The notes below the pieces were generated by a model, which worked only from the letters and a program-made list of their open reading frames with translations, had not been told where the DNA came from and did not search any database. A stretch of 64,000 nucleotides of DNA. Origin: Thermotogaceae bacterium. Lineage in GTDB: Bacteria > Thermotogota > Thermotogae > Thermotogales > Thermotogaceae. Both the position numbers and the translations under genes were made by a program. Shown in pieces: positions 44,022 through 53,675 of this stretch; positions within the stretch are counted from its first letter, which is position 1, and each line of letters begins with the position of its first letter. The stretch covers positions 1 through 64,000 of the forward strand of contig JALWSA010000015.1 of assembly GCA_026993805.1 (NCBI GenBank), in the 5' to 3' direction.

Positions 44022-44632
44022 TGAAGGGATACCTCATAACTTTCGAAGGAATCGATGGATCTGGGAAATCCTCCCAAGCAAAAAGACTTTTGGAATATTT
44101 AAATTCCAAAGGGATCGACTCCATACTCTTGAGGGAACCCGGGGGAACGCCAGAAGGCGAAAGAATAAGGGAAATCCTTCTCGACATTGGCTCGGATCTT
44201 CCACCAAAAGCCGAATTATTTCTGTTCCTGGCATCGAGAAACATTCTCACCAATAAAATCATCATACCTTCTTTGAAAAAAGGAGTAACTGTGATCGTGG
44301 ATAGATATGCAGACTCTTCCATGGCATATCAGGGGTACGGTAGGCAGATAGATCTAAGGCTCGTAGAGGTTGGAAACGTGGAAGCCACAGAAGGCATAAA
44401 ACCGGACTTAACGTTCTACCTCGATATAACAGTAGAAGAAGCCTTAAAAAGAAAAAGGGAAAGAGATAGGATGGAATTGGATGAAGAGTTTCTAAAACGC
44501 GTTAGAAATGGTTACCTGAAGATGGTGGAAAGTGATCCACGATTTGTATTGATAAATGCAATGAAAGAAGAGGAAAAAGTATGGTTCGAGATCAAAGAAT
44601 ACGTTGACAAAAGAATTCTCAAGGAGGAATAA
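44021..44632 (+). CDS. tmk: thymidylate kinase
   Basis: 203 residues. dTMP to dTDP. P loop 'FEGIDGSGKSSQAKRL', 'LLREPGGTPEGERIREILL' (core 'REPGGTPEGE'), 'VIVDRYADSSMAYQGYGR' and 'LDITVEEALKRKRERDRME' (LID). TGATG overlap with the MrpB gene, so it is translated with the antiporter operon. Confidence 0.97.
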   Translation: MKGYLITFEGIDGSGKSSQAKRLLEYLNSKGIDSILLREPGGTPEGERIREILLDIGSDLPPKAELFLFLASRNILTNKIIIPSLKKGVTVIVDRYADSSMAYQGYGRQIDLRLVEVGNVEATEGIKPDLTFYLDITVEEALKRKRERDRMELDEEFLKRVRNGYLKMVESDPRFVLINAMKEEEKVWFEIKEYVDKRILKEE

Positions 44633-44635
44633 ACC

Positions 44636-45754
44636 ATGAAAGGACTTGGAATACTCACTAAAGAACTGTCGAAGCTTCTGAGGAAACCATCTGTTATTCT
44701 GATTCTCATTGCCGCTCCCCTCATAGTAGCAGGTCTGGGGATATTGATGTACGCGAACTACGGATTTTCGAACATGAAGCTTGGTTTCGTAAACCTCAAC
44801 AGAGATCCCATAGGTGGATTCACAGTGAAACTCATCCTCTCCTTTTTCCACGGGGGCTCCGTGGTTGAGCTTAGAAAGAACGATTACGAAGAAAAACTCA
44901 TGAATGGAAACGTCCACGCCGTCATAATAATCCCAGAAGACTTCACAAAAAGAATCTACTCCCGCGAGCAATCGTATCTCTATTTCGTTCCAAGTCCATA
45001 TGACCTCCAAATATCCGCAGGTATATTCACAGTAATAAAATCCTTATTTGACGACCTGGAAGGCAGCATGTTCTTCGACCCGAAAGTCCTGAGGTACCTT
45101 TTCGTCGGAAAAGGATATCCCGCCCCAGAAGTGATTCCCAAAAGAGGGGAAAAAGCGATGAGTTTTGATTCATTGATGGCACCCGCTGTCGTCTTCCTTT
45201 CAGGAATACTCGTCGTAATAACACTCTCATCACTCTCCATTATAGAAGAAAGGGAAAGAGGACTGCTAAACCTCTATAAGGTGGCAGGAGTTAAGGCTCC
45301 CTCCTTTGCTATTTCGAGCATACTCGCATATGCAACCCTTGGAATGATAGAGTCGATAATCGCATACATTGCATTCGTAATCTTCACGGGGTGCACGATC
45401 AACCCATCATACCTGATACCTTTAATGCTGATCTCAAATCTCTTCTATTCCGCCCTTGGCGTTATTATCTCGTCTCTGTCTCCCAACAAAGGTGTAAACG
45501 TTCTTTTAATGACCATGACGCTGGGATTCGTGTTCTTCGCGAGCGGATCGCTCGTGCCAATGATAAGCATACCCTCCGGGCTCAGAAAAATCATAGAAAG
45601 GACCGTCATATTCAATACAACTCTTGTCGTAAGAAAAGTTCAGATATTCGGAAATGTAAGGGTGATGAAAGAGTTCACCAGCATGCTTGTATCCCTCACA
45701 GTTGCTCTTATAGGTGCGGTGATATCGTCGATGTACGCTCTCAGGAGGGAGTGA
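44636..45754 (+). CDS. ABC-2 type transporter permease
   Basis: 372 residues. One N-terminal transmembrane helix (about 18-38), an extracytoplasmic domain of about 140 residues, then a block of five helices with 'IIEERERGLLNLYKVAGVKAPSF' (core 'EERERGLLNL'), the ABC-2 coupling-helix pattern. No ATPase gene is adjacent, so its energising partner is elsewhere (possibly the unpaired one at 7.1-7.9 kb, though that is of ECF type). CAAGGAGGAA precedes the ATG. Confidence 0.85.
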   Translation: MKGLGILTKELSKLLRKPSVILILIAAPLIVAGLGILMYANYGFSNMKLGFVNLNRDPIGGFTVKLILSFFHGGSVVELRKNDYEEKLMNGNVHAVIIIPEDFTKRIYSREQSYLYFVPSPYDLQISAGIFTVIKSLFDDLEGSMFFDPKVLRYLFVGKGYPAPEVIPKRGEKAMSFDSLMAPAVVFLSGILVVITLSSLSIIEERERGLLNLYKVAGVKAPSFAISSILAYATLGMIESIIAYIAFVIFTGCTINPSYLIPLMLISNLFYSALGVIISSLSPNKGVNVLLMTMTLGFVFFASGSLVPMISIPSGLRKIIERTVIFNTTLVVRKVQIFGNVRVMKEFTSMLVSLTVALIGAVISSMYALRRE

Positions 45755-45758
45755 AAGG

Positions 45759-46163
45759 ATGAAACTCGAATGGAACGACATGTGCTTTGGCTGCGGCAAG
45801 GCGAACGATTGCGGTTTGCAGTTGAAAATAAGCTATGAAGATGGAAAAGCATGGGCGGATATAGTCTTCAAGGAGCATCATCAAGGTTGGAAAAACATCG
45901 TACATGGAGGAGTAATCGTGGCCGCCATTGATGAGGTTATGGCTTATACGCTGGGATCGATGGGAGTAACGAGCGGTGTAACGGTTCAAATTTCTGTCAG
46001 ATTCAAAAAACCCGTAGTTGTGGGAGAAAGGTACAAGGTCGAAGCCAGAGTGGTAGAATCTAAGGGCAGAAAATACTCGCTCCGTGGTGAGATCACTAAA
46101 GACGGAATTGTCTATGCAGAAGGTGAAGGAATCTATCTCAGCGTAAAAGAGGTGAAAGTTTGA
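45759..46163 (+). CDS. PaaI-type hotdog-fold thioesterase
   Basis: 134 residues. 'MCFGCGKANDCGLQL' at the N-terminus, then the hotdog helix 'HGGVIVAAIDEVMAYTL' with the catalytic-site Asp, and 'SVRFKKPVVVGERYKVEARV'. Such enzymes hydrolyse acyl-CoA or acyl-ACP thioesters. Substrate unknown. The CFGCGxxN motif recalls the subgroup with a Cys-rich start. It overlaps the next gene by 4 bases. Confidence 0.85.
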   Translation: MKLEWNDMCFGCGKANDCGLQLKISYEDGKAWADIVFKEHHQGWKNIVHGGVIVAAIDEVMAYTLGSMGVTSGVTVQISVRFKKPVVVGERYKVEARVVESKGRKYSLRGEITKDGIVYAEGEGIYLSVKEVKV

Positions 46164-46714
46164 AAGCCGTTGTAATTTCAGATACCCACGGTTCATTGAA
46201 GACTTGGATGCAGGTACTTCCTTTTTTGGAAGACGCCGACATGATTTGGCATCTGGGCGATGTTCTCTACCATGGCCCGCGAAATCCAATACCAGAGGGG
46301 TACAATCCTGCAGCATTAGCGGAAAATCTTAAAAGGTTTCACATAGACTACGTTAGGGGCAACTGTGATGCAGATGTCGATGTGCAGGTACTGGGTTTGG
46401 CGGAGATGCCACGTGTCATGGAAGAAACGATCAACGATCTGAAAATCGTTATGATCCATGGGGACCTTCTCCCGGAAGAGGACGAAGTAGATTTTGCAAA
46501 ACAGCATGGGGCTTCCATATTGCTAAGAGGACACACTCATATATCCCGGATAGAAAGAAAGGGAAATGTGGTGATCGTAAACCCGGGAAGTTTAAGTCTT
46601 CCAAAAGGTGGTTCCAAAAACAGCTTTGCAACCATCTTGTTCGATGATCCCACAATCATAGAGATAAAAGATCTCTCTGGAAAAACGATAATCAAGGAGG
46701 TGCTTTGGGTATGA
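46160..46714 (+). CDS. YfcE/MJ0936-type metallophosphoesterase
   Basis: 184 residues from TTG 46160. 'VVISDTHGSL' (metal site), 'DMIWHLGDVLYHG', 'YVRGNCDADV', 'IVMIHGDL' and 'LLRGHTHIS' are the five calcineurin-like blocks. It acts as a phosphodiesterase on model substrates; its natural substrate is unclear. It overlaps ctpA by 4 bases. Confidence 0.9.
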   Translation: MKAVVISDTHGSLKTWMQVLPFLEDADMIWHLGDVLYHGPRNPIPEGYNPAALAENLKRFHIDYVRGNCDADVDVQVLGLAEMPRVMEETINDLKIVMIHGDLLPEEDEVDFAKQHGASILLRGHTHISRIERKGNVVIVNPGSLSLPKGGSKNSFATILFDDPTIIEIKDLSGKTIIKEVLWV

Positions 46715-47991
46715 AGAAAACCTACAAGAATTTCTTCAAATTCCTCGCAGTGGCAGCGGTAGCGGTAGCCGCCGGCTGGATTCTATCAGCCGCAACATCG
46801 AATCAACCAGATCTGATAAAACTCGTATCACCCATATACGAAACCCTCCAATACATTTCCCGCTATTACTATGGAAAGGATTCGTTGGATTACGAAAAAT
46901 TAGTCGATTACGGAATAGATGGTCTATTGAAGGGACTTGGAGATAAATTTTCCCACTATGTCAGTCCAGACATGTTAGAGGAAGAAGAAATAGAAATGAA
47001 AGGTGAATATGGCGGACTCGGAATGGAAGTCACGTGGGATAAGGAGATGGAAGCCATAGAAGTTGTTGCTCCAATGTATGGAACCCCAGCGTGGAGAGCT
47101 GGCATCAAAGCAGGAGACAAGATAGTGGAAATCGATGGCACTCCAACATCAGAAATGACCTTCATGGAAGCTGTCAGGAAACTCAGAGGAAAACCCGGAA
47201 CCCAGGTCAAACTGAAAATATACAGGGAAGGGGTTAAGGATTACCTGGAACTCACCGTCACCAGGGAAGTTATCCACTTAATACCAGTGAAATATGCAAC
47301 TTTTGAATCCGATGTTGGAAGAATCGGCTACGTTAAACTTACCAAATTCATGGAAACCACTTACGATGAACTCGTGAAAGCCCTGAAGGAAATCCTGAAC
47401 GAAAATATAAAAGCTCTCATCGTAGACCTGAGGGACAATCCGGGCGGATATCTCGATCAAGCCGTAAAAGTAGCATCTGTCTTCATAAACAGCGGAATTA
47501 TAGTGAAAATAAGTTCCACATTCGCTGACACCGAGACCTACGAAGTTCACAACGGCAACATAATTTTGAAAACCACCACAAGCACACGAAACATCTCAAA
47601 AGCCGCTCTCCAACTGCCCGAGGATATAAAAGTCGTCGTCCTTGTAAACAAAGGTTCAGCCTCCGCATCAGAAATAGTTACTGGTGCTATCAAAGACCAT
47701 AAAAGAGGTGCAATTGTGGGCAAGAAAACCTTTGGAAAGGGATCTGTACAAACTGGCATCACTCTGAGCAATGGAGGGATCTTATACCTCACCACAGCGC
47801 ATTATCTAACCCCATCGGGAAGAGACATACATGGTCAGGGGATAGAACCAGACTATGAGGTAACCGTAGAAGCTTCGGCAGCGAAGGAAGAGGAAAAAGT
47901 CTTAGATTACACGAAAAGAAGGATAGAAATAAAGCCGGAGAAAGATCCATTCATCGTGAAAGCAATAAGTGTTTTAAGAGAAGGAGAATGA
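46711..47991 (+). CDS. ctpA: C-terminal processing protease (S41 family)
   Basis: 426 residues. An N-terminal signal/anchor ('FFKFLAVAAVAVAAGWILSA'), a PDZ domain around 95-180 ('GGLGMEVTW', 'MYGTPAWRAGIKAGDKIVEIDG'), then a tail-specific protease core with 'IVDLRDNPGGYLDQAV', catalytic Ser in 'NKGSASASEIVTGAIKD' and Lys in 'GKKTFGKGSVQT'. It degrades or trims periplasmic proteins. AGGAGGTG precedes; ATG 46711 (ATGA overlap) fits better than TTG 46705. Confidence 0.94.
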   Translation: MKKTYKNFFKFLAVAAVAVAAGWILSAATSNQPDLIKLVSPIYETLQYISRYYYGKDSLDYEKLVDYGIDGLLKGLGDKFSHYVSPDMLEEEEIEMKGEYGGLGMEVTWDKEMEAIEVVAPMYGTPAWRAGIKAGDKIVEIDGTPTSEMTFMEAVRKLRGKPGTQVKLKIYREGVKDYLELTVTREVIHLIPVKYATFESDVGRIGYVKLTKFMETTYDELVKALKEILNENIKALIVDLRDNPGGYLDQAVKVASVFINSGIIVKISSTFADTETYEVHNGNIILKTTTSTRNISKAALQLPEDIKVVVLVNKGSASASEIVTGAIKDHKRGAIVGKKTFGKGSVQTGITLSNGGILYLTTAHYLTPSGRDIHGQGIEPDYEVTVEASAAKEEEKVLDYTKRRIEIKPEKDPFIVKAISVLREGE

Positions 47992-48371
47992 GCAGATACG
48001 GTATCATTTTCTTTCTTGGAGTAATAGTATCAATTGCAGCTGTAATAACGATGAACTTGGGACTTTCAAGCACAGAAGTTGTGCTAAAAGAGGAGTATCC
48101 AAAACTGGTCATAAAAAACCCGTTTTGGCCCGAGGTAAGCACACTCAAAAAAAATATGGAGTTCTTGTTGCTGATCAGGGATCTAAAGAAAATAAGCGAA
48201 GGTGTTTTTCATAGAATGGGATATATCACTATTAAAAACTCGAATTTATTTGAAAAAGCCTTGATGGAGGCTATCAGAATAACCGGAAAGGCACCGGAGG
48301 TATATGAATGGGAGAGAGGAAAACTATTCCGTCTGGAAGCTTTCAAGATATCGGTCATATATTCTCCATAA
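47988..48371 (+). CDS. membrane-anchored protein of unknown function
   Basis: 127 residues. One N-terminal hydrophobic helix (about 5-25) then a mostly helical soluble part ending in a short strand. It is ATGA-coupled to ctpA. No family recognised; it may be a periplasmic partner of the protease. Its last 64 bases overlap the next gene. Confidence 0.65.
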   Translation: MSRYGIIFFLGVIVSIAAVITMNLGLSSTEVVLKEEYPKLVIKNPFWPEVSTLKKNMEFLLLIRDLKKISEGVFHRMGYITIKNSNLFEKALMEAIRITGKAPEVYEWERGKLFRLEAFKISVIYSP

Positions 48372-48775
48372 AACGTGAGTGGCCGTATTTAACGATACCA
48401 ACGCTCGTTTTTCTCGCGTTGGAGTTCCAGTGGGGCATATGGATATCCCCACCCAAAAAGTGGTTTATCCATATAACCCTCTATTTTCTCATAAACATTT
48501 ACTCCCTTAGTATGGCCAGCTTGAGCAACAAAAAGCTGCAATTTCTCGTTGTCTTTCTTCCATATGCCTTTCTCCCGTCTGTCTGGAGAGTATTCTCACT
48601 CGTGGGTATAAACCCCTACTTCTCGTTCTTTTTCTGCTTCGTAATTTCAAGTTACTCTGAATTCGTAATTCTGGAATCCATTGAGGTATGGCTTGATATC
48701 GGAAGAATAGGCGCATTAACAGCACTGATTTGGGTGATGAAAAAATGGTGGACAAGTTTGTTGATTTTGTTATAA
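48308..48775 (+). CDS. small integral membrane protein of unknown function
   Basis: 155 residues, four or so hydrophobic helices from residue 28 onward ('IPTLVFLALEFQWGIWI', 'WFIHITLYFLINIYSL', and so on). GGAGG seven bases before the ATG is a good ribosome site although it lies within the preceding gene, so the 64-base overlap seems real. It overlaps the RND gene by 31 bases. Family unknown; the position between ctpA and an RND transporter suggests envelope work. Confidence 0.6.
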   Translation: MGERKTIPSGSFQDIGHIFSIKREWPYLTIPTLVFLALEFQWGIWISPPKKWFIHITLYFLINIYSLSMASLSNKKLQFLVVFLPYAFLPSVWRVFSLVGINPYFSFFFCFVISSYSEFVILESIEVWLDIGRIGALTALIWVMKKWWTSLLILL

Positions 48776-51075
48776 AACGAAAAAAGCTAATAATATCCTC
48801 CATACTGATTTTAACTGCCGTCATGGGAACCCTGGGGTTTCTATTCATAGGCATAAACCCCGATTTAACGGACATAGTTCCGAAATCTAAGGAAAATTAC
48901 AAAATGCTGGTCGATTTCTTGAAATCCAAAGCGACTTCCAACGTATTGACAGTCGCACTGTACACCCAGGGCGATGTTGAAGGTGGAAAAGAAGCCTTAA
49001 AAACTCTAAAGAAAGAGTTTGAAAAAACTCCGTATATAAAAGAGACAATGAGATTCGATGTTCCTGAACTGTTGATAAAATACGGAATTTTCACACTCAA
49101 AAGTGGAAATATACGGGATATTTTGAATTACTTTGAGAAACTCCGTTCGACATTCAACCAAGCAGCTGTCGATTTCAGGTTTTGGAAGAACATGGGACTG
49201 ATATTGAACAAAGTGAACGCCTACATAGAGAACTACGTTAAAAGGAAGGGCTTCAACGAATACATAATGGTATCACCATCAGGAGATTTAATAATAATGA
49301 ACTTCCTTTTGAAAGCGCTCGTCACGGACGTTGGAGGAACTGTGGAGGCTGTGAAAGCTCTGCGAAAAATAGCAAAATCGATCCAAAACAGGTATGGATA
49401 CACGATAAAGCTCACCGGAGGTCCCGTTTTTACTTACGAATCCCACATTCAAGTGAGAAAAGACTTCGCATACACAACGATGCTATCTCTCCTTTTCATT
49501 TCCCTTCTTCTCTATTTGACTTTGGGAAGTCTACGCACAGTGGCGTATCTATTCCTATCCATGCTCAGCGCCATGGCCATAACTGTGGGAGCTTTTTACT
49601 TCATATTCGGGGAGATAAACATAATCACATCGTTCGTCAACGCAATGGTTATCGGTCTGGGTATAGATTTTGGTATCCACTTAACCACGAGATTGAACGC
49701 AAGGCTCAGAGGCAAAATGGAGCTGGAAGAAGCTATCAAGCATTCTATAGAAGAAACCATCGCACCTTCTCTGATCTCAGCCGCCACCACTGCCAGCGCT
49801 TTTTTGGTCATGCTTTTCAGCGGATCGCCAGCATTCTCTCAAATGGGAATAATGGCATCACTCGGTATCGCCATATTCTTCGCGGTCATGTTCCTGTTCA
49901 TACCAGCACTTTACTCGTTTGGAAAGATGCGGCCAAAAGTATTCCACGCTTTTGAGCTCTTCATAAGAATAGTGGATATCTGGAGAAAGAGAAAAATACC
50001 CGTCGTCGTTCTAATAATGATCGCACTCGCTCTCTCTTATTTCGGATTCATGAACATATCCAACTACTGGTACACACCTCCCGGCCTTGCGCCCTCAAAC
50101 TCGGAAGCTCAAAAGACTTTTGAAGATATAAGAAGGAGTTTCAAGAGTCTGGGATTAGGTGACATAGTCATAGCTGTAAAAGACTTCTCCGAGCTCTATA
50201 AAACCGAAAATATCCTAAAAAAAGATCCGCTCTTTTCCAAAACTTCTTCCGTGATAGACATTGTGGGAGATCTCTCCAAAGAAACGGCGAAAAAGATTCG
50301 AGAATTCTACGGGGACATATTCTATGTCGTTAAAGACCCTATACTTTCCGCTCTTTTCCGAAAGGTTGGTATCTACCAGGAAATGATCGAGATGCTAAAA
50401 GTCGTGGAAAACTCAAAGAGCTTTTCTTCTATTTTAAACGAGCTCAAAAAAGACCTTCCAATGTTCTTCTACGACTACGAAGGAAAGACCTATAACCTCA
50501 TATATCTTCAAACGAGAAGAGACCTATATAGTAACAACATGATAAAGATCGTGTTCGATGACCTGCTCAAAAAGGTCCCCAAAAAATCCGTCTTAGGATA
50601 CGCAATGCTCTTTTACAACGTCATGGAAGATATACAAAAGTCCATAACGGAAATCACCGTCTTCATTTCGATCGTGATCCTCCTGATCGTTCTCGTGGGT
50701 TCGAGATCCTTAAAGAGCTCCTTCTTCATGCTTGTCGTCTTGATACTTTCGATATTCACCACATTCGGGATGGCGTACTTCCTCGGTATACATTCCACGT
50801 TCATGACCCTTCTCGTGATACCAATAATGATAGGTATAGGTGTTGACAGCATGATACACTTGAACCACACTGTATCAACGGGAAAAGAGGACATAACGAG
50901 AACGGAAAAAGCCGTGTCTATATCGATGTTCACAACCATAGTCGCTTTCGGTAGCTTCGCACTCGCTCGCGGTAAACTCTTAAAAGAATTCGGGAGCACG
51001 GTAGCAATTGGGCTTTTCGTCAGCTTAGTCCTCTCCATATTCCTCTTCCTTCCCATGATAGAAAGGAGGAGATGA
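48745..51075 (+). CDS. RND superfamily (MMPL-type) transporter
   Basis: 776 residues with internal duplication. Each half has one helix, a large extracytoplasmic loop, then five helices. The diagnostic helix motifs are 'VIGLGIDFGIHLTTRL' in the first half and 'MIGIGVDSMIHLNHTV' in the second, the second with an Asp for proton coupling. It lacks adaptor or outer-membrane partners nearby, as for lipid- or hopanoid-type RND proteins. The frame opens at TTG 48730, but GGTGAT five bases before ATG 48745 fits better. Confidence 0.92.
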   Translation: MVDKFVDFVIKRKKLIISSILILTAVMGTLGFLFIGINPDLTDIVPKSKENYKMLVDFLKSKATSNVLTVALYTQGDVEGGKEALKTLKKEFEKTPYIKETMRFDVPELLIKYGIFTLKSGNIRDILNYFEKLRSTFNQAAVDFRFWKNMGLILNKVNAYIENYVKRKGFNEYIMVSPSGDLIIMNFLLKALVTDVGGTVEAVKALRKIAKSIQNRYGYTIKLTGGPVFTYESHIQVRKDFAYTTMLSLLFISLLLYLTLGSLRTVAYLFLSMLSAMAITVGAFYFIFGEINIITSFVNAMVIGLGIDFGIHLTTRLNARLRGKMELEEAIKHSIEETIAPSLISAATTASAFLVMLFSGSPAFSQMGIMASLGIAIFFAVMFLFIPALYSFGKMRPKVFHAFELFIRIVDIWRKRKIPVVVLIMIALALSYFGFMNISNYWYTPPGLAPSNSEAQKTFEDIRRSFKSLGLGDIVIAVKDFSELYKTENILKKDPLFSKTSSVIDIVGDLSKETAKKIREFYGDIFYVVKDPILSALFRKVGIYQEMIEMLKVVENSKSFSSILNELKKDLPMFFYDYEGKTYNLIYLQTRRDLYSNNMIKIVFDDLLKKVPKKSVLGYAMLFYNVMEDIQKSITEITVFISIVILLIVLVGSRSLKSSFFMLVVLILSIFTTFGMAYFLGIHSTFMTLLVIPIMIGIGVDSMIHLNHTVSTGKEDITRTEKAVSISMFTTIVAFGSFALARGKLLKEFGSTVAIGLFVSLVLSIFLFLPMIERRR

Positions 51076-51710
51076 ACTTGGTAAACATGCACCTGATTCT
51101 GGGACATGTCGTTGCGGATCATTCCTTTACGAACAACTACAAAATAAGAACATATAAAGGCTGGAATCTGATTGGCCACATGCTCTGGTCAGCGTTCGCA
51201 ATCCTCGCTTTCACCTTCGATATACTTCTGAAATCCCCAAAAGGTATAGCAATTCTTCTCACCTTCATCTTGATACACTGGGTGGGAGACTGGTTGCGCA
51301 CCAAGTTTTACGAGAAGGGTCAGAAAAGAAAAATAGACATCTTAGAAGCGACCATGCTCGTTATAGCGGTCATCTTCAATGCCTTAGTGGCAAGCGACTT
51401 TTCAAAATCTTACCTATCTGCCGAATTCGTCTACTACCTCATGGGCATGTCTGTCGTATCTGTGGGAGTTACCTATATCTTCAGGAACTTTTACCCAGGA
51501 AAGGAGGACCTTCCAGATATAGATGGAATCTCGGAAAGACTCGCAGTATTCGTATTCACACTGGCAAACAGGCCTCTATTCGCTGCTCTTTCCCTGGCAA
51601 TTGCGTATCTTTACAGGCTTTTTCGATACAAAAAACCCGATCCCACTTGGTGGATGAGTCCTGTTTTAGGAGTAGGAATAAGCTTGCTATGGTATGTAAC
51701 CATGCACTGA
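51072..51710 (+). CDS. DUF3307 family membrane protein
   Basis: 212 residues. 'LILGHVVADHSFTNNYKI' and 'LIHWVGDWLRTKFYEK' give the His/Asp-rich helix starts of DUF3307, with about six hydrophobic helices in all. ATGA overlap with the RND gene. Function unknown in the whole family, as far as I know. Confidence 0.8.
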   Translation: MNLVNMHLILGHVVADHSFTNNYKIRTYKGWNLIGHMLWSAFAILAFTFDILLKSPKGIAILLTFILIHWVGDWLRTKFYEKGQKRKIDILEATMLVIAVIFNALVASDFSKSYLSAEFVYYLMGMSVVSVGVTYIFRNFYPGKEDLPDIDGISERLAVFVFTLANRPLFAALSLAIAYLYRLFRYKKPDPTWWMSPVLGVGISLLWYVTMH

Positions 51711-51722
51711 AGGAGGGATCGG

Positions 51723-52337
51723 ATGACATACGCTATAGGAGACATCCACGGGATGTTTGAGCCCCTCGTCCGCTTGTTTCAAAAGCTTCCGCTGAAAAGC
51801 GATGACACTCTAATCTTTCTTGGCGATTACATAGACAGAGGCCCGAATTCCAGGGAGGTCGTCGAATTTTTGGAAAATCTAAAAAAACAGCACAACACAA
51901 TTCTTCTCATGGGGAATCACGAGGACATGATGCTCAAATGCTTAGAACACGGTGATTGCATAAACTGGGAGTTCAACGGAGCCGGTGCCACGATAAGGAG
52001 CTTTGGAAGCATTGAAAATATAAAAGAGAAACTGGATTTCTTCAAATCCCTGAAACTCTATCACATAGAAGATAAATTCTTGTTCGTTCACGGTGGGGTA
52101 AAACCGGGGGTACCTTTGAGAGATCAACCAAAACACGAAATGCTCTGGATAAGGGATGAATTCATCTTTTCAAAAAATCCCCTGCCTGGGAAAGTTGTCG
52201 TATTCGGCCACACACCCATTGAGAAACCCTACATCGCTGAGGATAAAATAGGTATAGACACGGGATGCGTCTATGGAGGTATGCTCACTGCAATAAGACT
52301 CGATGACTTGAAGATATTCTCCGTTAGCTGCAGGTGA
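51723..52337 (+). CDS. PPP-family serine/threonine phosphatase-like protein
   Basis: 204 residues. 'GDIHGMFEPL', 'LGDYIDRGPNSREVV', 'LLMGNHEDMM', 'FVHGGVKPGV' and 'VFGHTP' are the PPP metal-site blocks. Small bacterial members act on phosphoproteins or on diadenosine tetraphosphate (PrpE-like). GAAGGAGGGA lies before the ATG. Confidence 0.92.
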   Translation: MTYAIGDIHGMFEPLVRLFQKLPLKSDDTLIFLGDYIDRGPNSREVVEFLENLKKQHNTILLMGNHEDMMLKCLEHGDCINWEFNGAGATIRSFGSIENIKEKLDFFKSLKLYHIEDKFLFVHGGVKPGVPLRDQPKHEMLWIRDEFIFSKNPLPGKVVVFGHTPIEKPYIAEDKIGIDTGCVYGGMLTAIRLDDLKIFSVSCR

Positions 52338-52342
52338 GAGAT

Positions 52343-53209
52343 ATGTGGCTCTTAAACATTATCATCGTCACATTCCTCTGGGCATCTGTGCTCCTCATAT
52401 CTGAGGTTCTTCGTCTGCCTTCACCCGTATTCGTTTTCTTCCGCCTCGTGTTTTCGCTATTTATAGTCCTTCCTTTGGCAATTAAAGCTGGACTTAAAAA
52501 ACCGGATTTTAGATCATTCACAAGTGGGTTTCTCCTCGCTCTCAACTGGATCTTTCTTTTCATGGCCGTTAAAAGAATCGGAGCCTCCACCGCAGATCTT
52601 CTCTACTATACAGCACCGGTCATCTCTCTGATTCTTGAACGTTTTCTTGGAAATCCCATTCCCGTATGGTCATGGATCTCCGCCATCGTCTCGTTCTCGG
52701 GAGTGGCAATGATATACTCCTTCTCCTCGAGTGAAATTGCCGGTATGAGCTTCGCTTTAATAGCGGGATTTTTCTACGGTTCCGTCGTAGTACTCGGAAA
52801 ACACACATCGATAAGAGTGCATCCTTTCGTTTTCACCTTTTATCAGATGATCTCCGCATCCCTTTTAACCCTGTTTTTCGCCTTTCCCTACTTCAAACCC
52901 CTCACATCAAAAGAGCTTATTCTCCTTGCAATTGCCGGAATTCTAAATACGGGAATAGCACTCCTACTATGGTGGGCAACCCTAAAAACGGTAAACCTGA
53001 GAATAGCATCTGTCCTCACATATCTCGACCCCGTCTTTGCTATGATTCTTTCAACTCTGTTTCTCAACTTCAAACCGAGTGTGTGGAACATAATCGGCGG
53101 GACACTTATAATCAGCGGAGGAGCATTCGCCGTCTGGAAGGAGATGTCAGCGAGTGAGAGTGGTGATAACGGGAAGGCCGGGAAGCGGAAAAACAACAAC
53201 GGTTATTGA
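52343..53209 (+). CDS. EamA/DMT-family transporter
   Basis: 288 residues, ten predicted helices in two EamA repeats. 'LNWIFLFMAVKRIGASTADLLYYTAPV' (core 'GASTADLLYYTAPV') ends the first repeat and 'LRIASVLTYLDPVFAMILSTLFL' (core 'SVLTYLDPVFA') the second. Drug/metabolite exporter family; substrate not predictable. AGGTGA five bases before ATG 52343 sets the start. It overlaps the following NTPase gene by 56 bases. Confidence 0.9.
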   Translation: MWLLNIIIVTFLWASVLLISEVLRLPSPVFVFFRLVFSLFIVLPLAIKAGLKKPDFRSFTSGFLLALNWIFLFMAVKRIGASTADLLYYTAPVISLILERFLGNPIPVWSWISAIVSFSGVAMIYSFSSSEIAGMSFALIAGFFYGSVVVLGKHTSIRVHPFVFTFYQMISASLLTLFFAFPYFKPLTSKELILLAIAGILNTGIALLLWWATLKTVNLRIASVLTYLDPVFAMILSTLFLNFKPSVWNIIGGTLIISGGAFAVWKEMSASESGDNGKAGKRKNNNGY

Positions 53210-53675
53210 GATCCTCAAAAAGCTTAAAGGAGCAGGTTTTTACACAAAAGAAATCAGATCCGGACGTGCCCGAGCGGGATTTATAGCCGTAACATCATGG
53301 AACGCGGAAGTCATACTCGCAAAAGTCGGCGCAAAAACGGATAGAAGGGTTGGAAAATACGGCGTATTTGTAAAAGAGTTTGAAGAAAGAGTGGTGGAGC
53401 CGCTCTGGAAGTTCCTGAAAACATCGTCTTTTATTTATATAGACGAAGCCGGAAAAATGGAACTCTTCTCAAAAAAGTTCAGGGATTTTATAGAAGACTT
53501 GTTGAAGACCGAGAAAGATCTGATAATAACCGTGCCCTTGAAAGATTTCGATCCACTGGTATCGAAAATAAAGAGAAGAGCTGATATACTCATAGACGCT
53601 TTCGAATACTGGAACAAAAGAGAAGAAATAGTCTCAAAAATCGTAAACTCACTTAGAAGGAGGGAAAGATTTTGA
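53154..53675 (+). CDS. THEP1-type nucleoside-triphosphatase
   Basis: 173 residues. P loop 'ITGRPGSGKTTTVIEIL', 'GAGFYTKEIRSGRARAGF' (core 'GFYTKEIR'), Walker B 'IYIDEAGKMELFSKKF' (core 'IDEAGKMEL') are the THEP1 signature. It is a thermophile NTPase with an unclear cellular role. The GTG start with AAGGAGAT lies inside the EamA gene (56-base overlap). A TTGA overlap leads into yqeH. Confidence 0.9.
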   Translation: MRVVITGRPGSGKTTTVIEILKKLKGAGFYTKEIRSGRARAGFIAVTSWNAEVILAKVGAKTDRRVGKYGVFVKEFEERVVEPLWKFLKTSSFIYIDEAGKMELFSKKFRDFIEDLLKTEKDLIITVPLKDFDPLVSKIKRRADILIDAFEYWNKREEIVSKIVNSLRRRERF

